64,000 bases of DNA. Origin: Blastomussa wellsi (Eukaryota > Cnidaria > Anthozoa > Scleractinia > Plerogyridae). The position numbers were made by a program, and so were the translations under genes. Position 1 is the stretch's first letter; the number at the start of each line of letters is the position of its first letter. The stretch covers positions 21,932,757-21,996,756 of the forward strand of contig OX393566.1 of the NCBI GenBank assembly GCA_947652115.1. The letters run 5' to 3'. This document shows, one piece after another, positions 59,301 to 64,000 of this stretch. The notes beneath the pieces are model-generated. The model had not been told where the DNA came from. It did not search any database and saw only the letters and a list, made by a program, of their open reading frames with translations.

Positions 59301-62099
59301 TGAGCTGAGGTCATCTTCAGAGTCAAGTAAAAAGTTGTTGTTAGTCTGGTGCACCAAGGCTCATTGGCCAGTTAAGTCGCGATGCTATTGCCTGTGACAC
59401 TCGTGAAAAGTTATTCAACTGTAATTGGTACGTTTTGATCCGTCTATTGTTAGGCAAATTGAGTCGTTCTGTTCGAAGTTCGTTGGTGGGCTTTAGTTAC
59501 GTCGTGAATAAGTCGTTTGAAAGGTGATGGTAGCTATTAACATCTGTTGAGAGGCGTTTGTTCTAAGTTTGTGTACAAACTTCATACAGCTAGTCGCTGA
59601 AGATAGTTTTTAATGTTGCTTATGCATTCAAAAGAGTCCCAGTCGATTCTGTGGTTATCAAGTGGGTGGTGATCAGAAATGTCATTATTGACATCACCAT
59701 TTCTAAGTGCTCGTTCGTGTTCAGCCAGTCTCGTGTTAAGGCTTCAACAGTCTCTCCGATATAGGAGGCCTTGCAATCGGACCATTTGATCTTTTAAACC
59801 GCTCCCTATCTGTTGTTTGATTCGTCCCTTTGTTTAACATTGATCAGTGAATGTGATATAAACGTAGAGACAGGCTTGTGGGCTACGCGGCCTAGGTCAA
59901 GAATTCAAATTTACTTCTGGCCTAGATTGAATGAATTCTAGTCTACATAAGTCTGTCTGTCCATCCAGTTACATTTTAAATCAGTATTTTAATAAGAAAA
60001 ATGTCAAAGTCAATAAAGTTGTTATTTAGTATGCTGCATATATCTTGGTAGACAACATAAATACATTTTAATACATAAATTATGCAAAGCAGGTTGTGGC
60101 GCGACGCTAAACAATACATGCATTTCACAAATCGGGCTTTAGTCAGTCAACAGACGGACTAAACAGATTATGAACAGAGGATTTCAACAGCAAGATTGCG
60201 GAATAACACATCTGAATTCATTAAAACCTTTGAGTTGTTGATTTAGGACAACTCCAATAACGCATTAGCTGTGCAAGCCAAATCCTCGAAACTTCAATGA
60301 AGCTATTCATTCATTTACGCGATACGAAAAGAGTTCCAACAAGATTTATTGTTTATAATTCACTTTCCTTATTAGCTTGAGCACCAACTTCACACATTTT
60401 AAGGCCACTTGCGAGATTTTAGGGAGGTTAAGCAAACCACGACGACGCCAACAAGAACATCCAAAAGAACTACCCTTAATGAACAGGGCAACATCTCTGC
60501 AAGGGTGTTTAATAACATTTTGTCACATTTGCCTTCCTTCATCTGAAAAACCCAAACGTGGAATTATCAATTCTGCAATTGTAACGTGAACCAAGCTCCT
60601 AACAGCGAAATTGTTGTTATTACTACTCGGTTTTAGCAAAATATCGCGATTTGTCAGCCAGTGTCTCGCCGATCAATTATTTGTCTCATGGCTTGGCTTC
60701 GGTAAAAAATTGATCCACTCGCCATTAATTACTAATTTTCTTCCATTATCGATAGCTCATTAACTCATTAACTGCTCTCACATAGAGAGGATTTAAGAAA
60801 GCTGAACTTACTGGAGCCAATTGCCTCAAAGGTCGGATTGACGCATCTGTTAAAGCAGCCATTATTGCAGCACTTCTTGACAGGGTAGCAGTCTCCATCA
60901 TTTTCACATTCGTCGAAATGCGCGATGCAGAATTCAGGGGTGAGCAGGCGTGGACACTTGCCAGGTCTTGGATCTGAAAAAGGGGCATTCAGACAGTCAG
61001 TCTGTCATTCCGTCGGTCAGTCAGCCAGTTAGACATTTAGTCAGTCAGTCAGTCAGTAAGTCATTCAGTCACACAATCAGTCAATATGTCGATCGGCGTG
61101 TCGGTTAGTCAGTTAGTCAGACGTTCAATCAGTTAGTTAGACATTCAGTCAGTTAGTCTGTCGGTCGGTCGGTCAGTCAGTAACAAGGTCAGACCGACGG
61201 ACAAACACGTACAGACAATGGGTCAGTAGTTTAGTAAGTCAGTCAAGCAAGCCAGTCAGTCAGTAAGTGAGTCTGTTTGCCAGTAAAATATTGTGAGACA
61301 GACAATCAAAATAATAACAAATGACAGACTCAAATAGAAGCGTAGGCTTTGGATCTGAATAGCAAACAGTAAGATAACTACTCAGACACCCAGTCGTCAT
61401 TTACTCAGGTAGACAGCCAAAAAATCACACACAATTGACAAGTGTGATTTTCTCAAGCAAATCTGTTAGTTATATATAGGATGCTTCCCCTTTTCACGGT
61501 TCGACCAGTTGGACCAACCGAGATCAACAGTTGTAAAATGGAACAAGACCAACCGACGAAAACGGTCCTTTCAATTTTGCAATCCTTTCCCCAATGAACC
61601 GCGTCAGTGATCTATAGTAAGGCAATAAATCAGTTTGTGAAAATGACACGGTAAACTTTCGATCCGATCGGTCCGAAAGATCAAAATTGACCACTTCTAG
61701 AGGTGGTTCCAAATACTCCGGTCAGAGCGAACCGAAAGGGACCTTTTCATTTGAATTCTGACCGAAATTTTTGGGTAAATTGAAACCACGCCGGCCCTAC
61801 ACATTGCAATCCAATGACGGTATTTTAGATTACATAAAACCTCAAAAAGGTTACGGGGAATAGTTCCAAAACCGTCTCTGAACAAAACCTCCTTTAAATC
61901 TAAACTTGGATGGCAACTGTTTCGGTCTTCTTACTCAGTATCCTGCCTGGGAAACCGCCCGCAGAGGCGCACCTTCTGCGACAACCATCATAACAGCACA
62001 GACCACCTGAAATGTAGCTGCAGTCCGAGTGATTGGAGCATTGGTTCCTCAAAGTCATGGGACATAGCTTGGGTGGCTCTTTCGGAGCTGGACATTTAT
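47226..62099 (-). CDS. Multi-WAP gene, five WAP exons, ends not found
   Basis: Five exons on the minus strand each encode one WAP domain and are phase 1 at both ends: 61935..62099, 60812..60973, 48654..48827, 47908..48072, 47226..47366. The 12-kb intron between the second and third holds a gypsy element and a plus-strand homeobox gene. No signal-peptide exon or stop exon could be assigned. The last donor is splice-compatible with ZP exon 2 at 43439, so the WAP exons may belong to a longer isoform of the ZP gene. They may instead end in an exon I missed. The WAP exons at 31.6 to 32.4 kb belong to the other gene, which has its own signal exon and TATA box. Confidence 0.65.
47553..47828. mobile_element. 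Foldback MITE upstream of WAP exon 5
   Basis: The ends are inverted repeats of about 45 bp beginning ATTCTACGAC, with further inverted similarity inside (GAAAACTTC blocks). It has no coding capacity and lies between the fourth and fifth WAP exons. Confidence 0.6.
47908..48072 (-). CDS. WAP exon (fourth of five)
   Basis: 55 codons, phase 1-1, donor GTAATT. The pattern is TCPVLV, PCVSDVDECYMDIDC, KKCCSNGCYKIC, then an Ala-rich tail. Confidence 0.8.
48179..48431. mobile_element. MITE with 24-bp perfect TIRs and repeated ACCCAGTG
   Basis: The ends are the same 24 bases (CACCCCTCTGTAACAGACCC and four more) in inverted orientation. Inside, the octamer ACCCAGTG or close forms recur several times on either strand. 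It lies between the third and fourth WAP exons. Confidence 0.65.
48654..48827 (-). CDS. WAP exon (third of five)
   Basis: 58 codons, phase 1-1, donor GTAAGG. The pattern is KCPNTK, NCHVG, MCNDDVECEDGTYCC, TGCRRQC. It is just downstream (in transcription) of the intron carrying the gypsy insertion. Confidence 0.8.
49282..49421 (+). repeat. 5' LTR of the gypsy element
   Basis: 140 bases, identical to 53604..53743, preceded by the target-site copy TAGGT. Confidence 0.95.
49460..50305 (+). CDS. gag: gypsy Gag (capsid/nucleocapsid)
   Basis: 281 residues. The first two thirds is a capsid-like region with a retrotransposon-gag pattern (SVETFIQDLYRLA). The end has a CCHC zinc knuckle beginning CGWCGHERH. 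A second knuckle begins in this frame but its final residues are found only in the pol frame. The switch coincides with a run of ten A at 50225..50234. Either the element uses a ribosomal or transcriptional slip there, or one base was gained in the run. Gag then reads on briefly out of register to its stop. Confidence 0.85.
   Translation: MSADEGQNTSGTGTLNQANTTTQIPLPGKFEEANSPQAADAWPKWLRRFDRYRVASGLNSKPQTEQVSTLLYAMGDSADDILQTLRLDEGTVSFDEIKKSLNDYFAERRNIIVERARFNKRSQKPGESVETFIQDLYRLAGNCNYGELKDDLIRDRIVVGVLDDSLSDRLQSKGTLTLTQAVQMSRQAESRAQNRDIVRGDNKPVQVEFVNPGKSGNKKPPSKENSKPTPSCGWCGHERHSRQACPAKDATCKKCKKKRTLSNCVLQLCTANKESMGTGRR
50235..53495 (+). CDS. pol: gypsy Pol (protease, RT, RNase H, integrase)
   Basis: The frame is open from 50043, but its first part overlaps Gag, so translation probably enters near 50235 (Pol residue numbers below count from 50043). 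Visible in order: aspartic protease motif LDTGAA near residue 121; reverse transcriptase with KLDANSGFWQ near 336 and the QMDD active site near 401; RNase H near 549 and TDHKPL; an HHCC zinc motif near 773; and the integrase catalytic Asp, Asp and Glu near 836, 889 and 923. No stop or deletion is seen, so the enzymes look intact. The frame differs from gag by one base. The tail is Pro/Thr-rich and ends before the polypurine tract. Confidence 0.9.
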   Translation, partial: GHFQTVCCSSALPTKKVWELEEDEEQEEGDEVLFLGEIQTTGGGWTAQLGVNGQNTRFKLDTGAAVTVIGANTTWLKDQKLVKPKQTLRGPGNIQIPVIGMFQANLSYRRRKITEPVYVVPDQTCPLLSRNACVALGLISRTDEEIGDVTTQHADFKTEFPSLFTGLGKVKTEVHITLQPDAKPFCIYTPRKIPYPLLPKVKQELDSMLERGVISPVTAPTAWCSGLVPVPKPSGDVRLCVDLTQLNRAVQREIHPMPSVDESLAKLGKSRYFTKLDANSGFWQLPLDEESKLLTTFVTPFGRYCFNRLPFGISSAPEIFQRTMSEILNGVEGVICQMDDVLVHGGNQEEHDRRVRATLHRLQEAGITLNIEKCQFFKTSVKFLGSIIDEQGIHADPTKTKAISEFPPPQNVKDLQRFMGMVNHLGKFVPQLAEKSEPLRQLLCKDTTWLWTDPQQRAFDQIKATLTSAEILACYDPSRPTIIAADASLNGIGAVLLQVQDDGTRRPISYASRSLSDAEKRYAVIEKEALAGVWACEKFSEYVVGMSFVLETDHKPLQTLFNTTELSKTPPRIQRFRLRLMRFSVTVNYVKGKHHFTADALSRAPVGSSTEKDEHFVEEVESFAAQTVFTLPATTQRLSQIREAQNTDEECAQIRNYCSQGWPAYMPNQPLLRPYWENRTHFSIVDDLLLCDERLVIPKSMRPEILECIHTGHLGISKCRARARASVWWPGLPMQIENMVTNCSTCAKDRPEPTEPLMSSSFPSRPWERLAADLFELAGKVYLIVVDYYSRWFEIRRLNDQSSSRVISVLKELFSTHGIPDIIVSDNGPQFSSDAFRLFTTEYDFIHVTSSPKYPKANGEVERAVRTVKALLRKNEDPYPALLAYRSTPLQNGFSPSELLMGRRLRTKVPAMPSILKPNVQDTDRQRVQLREDEYRSKQQIYHDKRHQARALPSLTTGQQVWVRDQNREGQILGATKQPRSYLVKTEMSTLRRNRSALVPTSSQPAFPTDGPTMVPRDKTLPVNHTPPRVSTPVSENQPAEPTTPTTCRSTTAVSTQGGPPNADRSTTECVTRSGRVVKPPQRLDL
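53604..53743 (+). repeat. 3' LTR of the gypsy element
   Basis: 140 bases, identical to the 5' LTR, preceded by a polypurine tract and followed by the target-site copy TAGGT. Confidence 0.95.
54610..54990 (+). promoter_or_regulatory. Duplicated block upstream of the homeobox gene
   Basis: Two diverged copies (about 54675 to 54755 and 54905 to 54985) share TTACGTCAGT, ATGA and CTGACCA with the same spacing. A third ACGTCAT occurs at 54616. ACGTCA is a CRE half-site. A regulatory role is inferred from position only. Confidence 0.3.
55050..57721 (+). CDS. Divergent K50 homeobox gene, three exons, 172 residues
   Basis: Exons 55050..55143, 56820..57001 and 57479..57721 join in phase (1, then 0) with GT-AG borders to a TAA stop. 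The homeodomain covers residues 47 to 106. Consensus positions are kept: R5, F8, Q12, L16, E17, F20, Y25, R31, L34, A35, W48, F49, N51, R53. Helix 3 reads TWFKNRRFKWRKE, so position 50 is Lys, as in Gsc, Otx and Pitx proteins that prefer TAATCC-like sites. The intron falls between homeodomain positions 46 and 47, the site typical of paired-class genes. The N-terminal 46 residues are acidic. The C-terminal part is Pro/Ser-rich and ends with a small Cys cluster FCPCC. I cannot assign a family; it should be a nuclear transcription factor. An in-frame ATG at 54948 is an alternative start. The gene lies antisense in a WAP-gene intron. Confidence 0.85.
57879..57884 (+). terminator. Polyadenylation signal of the homeobox gene
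   Basis: AATAAA lies 158 bases after the homeobox stop codon on the same strand. Confidence 0.5.
57900..58215. mobile_element. Inverted pair of tRNA-like SINEs
   Basis: A minus-strand copy (57905 to about 58010) and a plus-strand copy (about 58095 to 58215) share the B-box region with TCATGGGTTCGA or a variant and the GACTCAG..TTTTTCTT tail of the copies at 17.6 to 18.1 kb. It is just after the homeobox gene. Confidence 0.55.
59240..59830 (-). mobile_element. Penelope-like element remnant (GIY-YIG and pseudo-LTR)
   Basis: The minus strand near 59790 reads CKASYIGET, a GIY-YIG core, then frameshifted pieces containing DHHPLDNHRIDWDS. A degenerate hammerhead-like motif is at 59290..59320. No reverse transcriptase is recognisable. 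Confidence 0.6.
60812..60973 (-). CDS. WAP exon (second of five)
   Basis: 54 codons, phase 1-1, donor GTAAGT. The reading frame set by the phase gives KCPRLL, FCIAHFDECENDGDC, KKCCNNGCFNRC. The longest open frame over these bases is a different frame and is not the real product. Confidence 0.8.
60985..61275. repeat. Degenerate CAGT/TTAGTCAG satellite
   Basis: About 290 bases of diverged CAGT repeats begin about a dozen bases from the splice acceptor of the second WAP exon. Confidence 0.85.
61935..62099 (-). CDS. WAP exon (first of five)
   Basis: 55 codons, phase 1-1, acceptor TGCCAG, donor GTAAGA. The pattern is DKCPAP, LCPM, QCSNHSDC, LCCYDGCRRRC, which is a full WAP spacing. Confidence 0.8.
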
Positions 62100-62687
62100 C
62101 TGGCACAAAACAAGAAAGAAAAAATCGACTTTACATGTACTTTATAAGATTCATATGCAAGTAACGACATTACTGCATATAATACACAAATGTATGAAAA
62201 CTTCTCATAGGGAATCAATTCCTAGAATCGAACACAAGGCCAGAATTATTTTTCACAATTCGTAATGTCAGAATAACTATTTCAGACGGCTCGTAGTGGT
62301 TGATTAATAAAACATTCCTGCCTTTGGTATCCTATCGATGCTATACCAATAATATTTTTTCCACATTTGTATTTCAAAATGCTAAAATGTATACAGATAT
62401 ACATTACTAAGTAGCACGTGTCAATAACATTAACAATTTCGTAATTGATCTATATTCCAATGGACGATAGTCAGCTATATTAATAAGCAAGTTCCATTTA
62501 GCCTGAAATTTCCCTTGTATGTTACTTGTATGCATTTCTCAGCAATAATCTTAACTGAACATTTTTTATTCAGTTTTTATAGCTTTTACCAAAGGAAAAA
62601 ATTGAGATTGCGACAAAATGTGTCGATACGAACGATGTTTGATATCAAACTGACCTCAGTTTTTTCATCATCGTCATCATCATGATC

Positions 62688-63229
62688 ATGTAGAGTACAT
62701 CTCAGCTAAGATTAATAAGAACCTTAGTCTTCTTCGCAGAATCAAGTATTATTTGCCTCTTCAGGCTCGCTTACTATTTTACAATAGTTTAGTGTTACCT
62801 ATCCTAGATTATGCAGATATCGTCTGGGGAGATAAGAACAATGCAACACTTATGAAAGAACTCCAGCTTTTACAGAACAAAGCAGCGAAATTGATTTTAG
62901 ATAACCCACCTTTATCTTCGGCAACTGAAGCATTAAAAACCTTAAAATGGTTGAACCTAGTAGACCGCAGAAAATATCATAGATGTGTTTACATTTATAA
63001 ATGTACCACTGGTCAAATTAATCATTCTTTAGTTATGTCTAGGCAAACGGACATGCATTCGCATAATACGCGAAACAAAGATCTCATAAGGCTCCCTAGA
63101 GTTAAACGAAATTGGGGAAAACAACGCTTAGCATATCATGCTGTAAATGATTTTAACAGTCTTGACACGTTCATTAGAAAGTCATCTAGCTTGGTAATTT
63201 TTAAGAGAAATTTGTTGTCTTCCTTTTAG
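62688..63229 (+). pseudogene. 5'-truncated LINE reverse-transcriptase fragment
   Basis: The open frame contains LLFYNSLVLPILDYADIVWG, HSHNTRNKDLIRLP and a basic tail, typical of the C-terminal end of CR1/L2-like or RTE-like reverse transcriptases. Nothing of the catalytic palm is present. The ATC-rich repeat downstream may mark the 3' end. Confidence 0.7.
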
Positions 63230-63398
63230 CTTTTTAAATTTTTAACCTTTTATTTTTCTTCTATTTTTATTAATTCTTGTGATTTCTAAATTGTTATGAA
63301 ATATGTATTATATTTTATTTGTACACATTTATTTTTTAGCCATAGGACCTCTATGAAAACCACATTTGTGATAGAGTTTCCTGATTAAATATTGTTAC

Positions 63399-63403
63399 TA
63401 ATC

Positions 63404-63435
<32 letters not shown>

Positions 63436-63457
63436 CACCACCACCATCACCACCACC

Positions 63458-63491
<34 letters not shown>

Positions 63492-63528
63492 TCATAATCA
63501 TCATCATCAGCAGCAGCAGCAGCAGCAT
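63399..63528. repeat. ATC/ACC trinucleotide array with CAG run
   Basis: A long ATC array with ACC interruptions ends in six CAG triplets. Open frames through it are repeat-encoded. Confidence 0.95.
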
Positions 63529-63962
63529 TTATTTGTTGCCACATAAGACCTCCAGGAAACCAACAGACTTATAGGTTGTTCATTGGTTATTCTAGCCTGC
63601 AAAGCAGGCGGTTTTTGTGGGGCGAATGCTTCGAAAACAGCGATAACGGCAAATAACAGCAAATAACCGCCTGCCCGTAAACTTGTTTCTGAAGCCGCCA
63701 CCTCCCATCAGTGATCTGTCAGCGAGCTGTCAAAGGTCGGTTGTTACGCGCTATCAAGCGTGAATTCAAAACAAATTCACGTAACGTCAGTGATATTTTT
63801 TAAAAAATCCGACCGTTTATCGGCTTTTTTTATCCGATCGTGTTTGTAAACCCATGCGGCAGAAAAGTGAGAAACGCTCATACGGCAAGGCAGCAAGTGT
63901 TATGAAGGATTTTTCTCAGATTTAACAAGCGAATATAAAACAGTGAAGAGTTTGAAACTCAC

Positions 63963-64000
63963 CTTTTTCCTGTACACGTTTCTACAGTGCGAGACTCGTC
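63963..64000 (-). other. Possible exon cut by the right edge
   Basis: The minus strand shows a strong donor (AAAAAG then GTGAGT) at 63963. The frame needed to join the phase-1 WAP exon contains a TAG in this short piece, so it could only be a noncoding exon or an unrelated site. Confidence 0.25.

Noticed and set aside
60746..60988. 80-codon minus-strand open frame over the second WAP exon
   Set aside because: It is in the wrong frame; the exon phase gives a proper WAP domain in another frame.
31557..62099. A single gene joining the upstream WAP exons to the WAP/vWA gene
   Set aside because: A complete ZP gene lies between them, and the vWA gene has its own signal-peptide exon and TATA box.
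63392..63701. Open frames over the ATC/CAG array, one with a signal-peptide-like stretch
   Set aside because: They are repeat-encoded, and the signal-like part comes from a GCAGGCGG foldback repeat. No phase-1 donor joins it to the WAP exons.
1..64000. CRISPR arrays, operons or prokaryotic genes
   Set aside because: There are no spaced identical repeats and the genes have introns with canonical borders, so the DNA is eukaryotic.

Overview
The window is animal genomic DNA, most likely from an anthozoan cnidarian and probably a stony coral. The host is inferred from gene style (multi-exon secreted genes rich in vWA, Kazal, WAP and ZP domains, small phase-1 exons, AT-rich introns) and from the mobile elements (Penelope-like elements, tRNA-type SINEs, TTAA-flanked MITEs, a Ty3/gypsy element). 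It has not been confirmed by any search.

Bases 1 to 34.6 kb hold one giant minus-strand gene whose 3' end lies outside the left edge. I could place 37 coding exons with matching splice sites and phases, giving about 3,334 residues. In order it encodes a signal peptide, two WAP domains, eight vWA domains (seven on single exons, the eighth on two), then six copies of a module made of a Thr/Pro linker, a follistatin-type FOLN+Kazal exon and a vWA domain split over two exons. vWA1 and vWA9 to 14 keep the metal-binding MIDAS residues; vWA2 to 8 have lost them. The last two complete modules are a recent tandem duplication.

Bases 39.5 to 45.0 kb hold a complete six-exon minus-strand gene for a 370-residue type I membrane protein: signal peptide, ZP domain, furin-like site, transmembrane helix. 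Upstream on the same strand, 47.2 to 62.1 kb, are five WAP exons, all phase 1-1, whose first and last exons I could not find; they are splice-compatible with ZP exon 2.

Inside the long WAP intron are two other units. At 49.28 to 53.74 kb is a very young Ty3/gypsy retrotransposon with identical 140-bp LTRs and a 5-bp target duplication. At 55.05 to 57.72 kb, on the plus strand, is a three-exon homeobox gene that has to be assembled by hand. It encodes a divergent K50 homeodomain with the intron between homeodomain positions 46 and 47, the site typical of paired-class genes.

Introns and spacers are full of decayed mobile DNA: Penelope-like fragments with four hammerhead-ribozyme-like motifs, LINE 3' ends, at least four TTAA-flanked MITEs, other foldback elements, tRNA-like SINEs and microsatellites. 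In one case a TTAA MITE sits inside a repeat whose unoccupied copy is elsewhere in the window. Domain calls come from reading motifs by eye; no alignment, structure prediction or transcript data were available.
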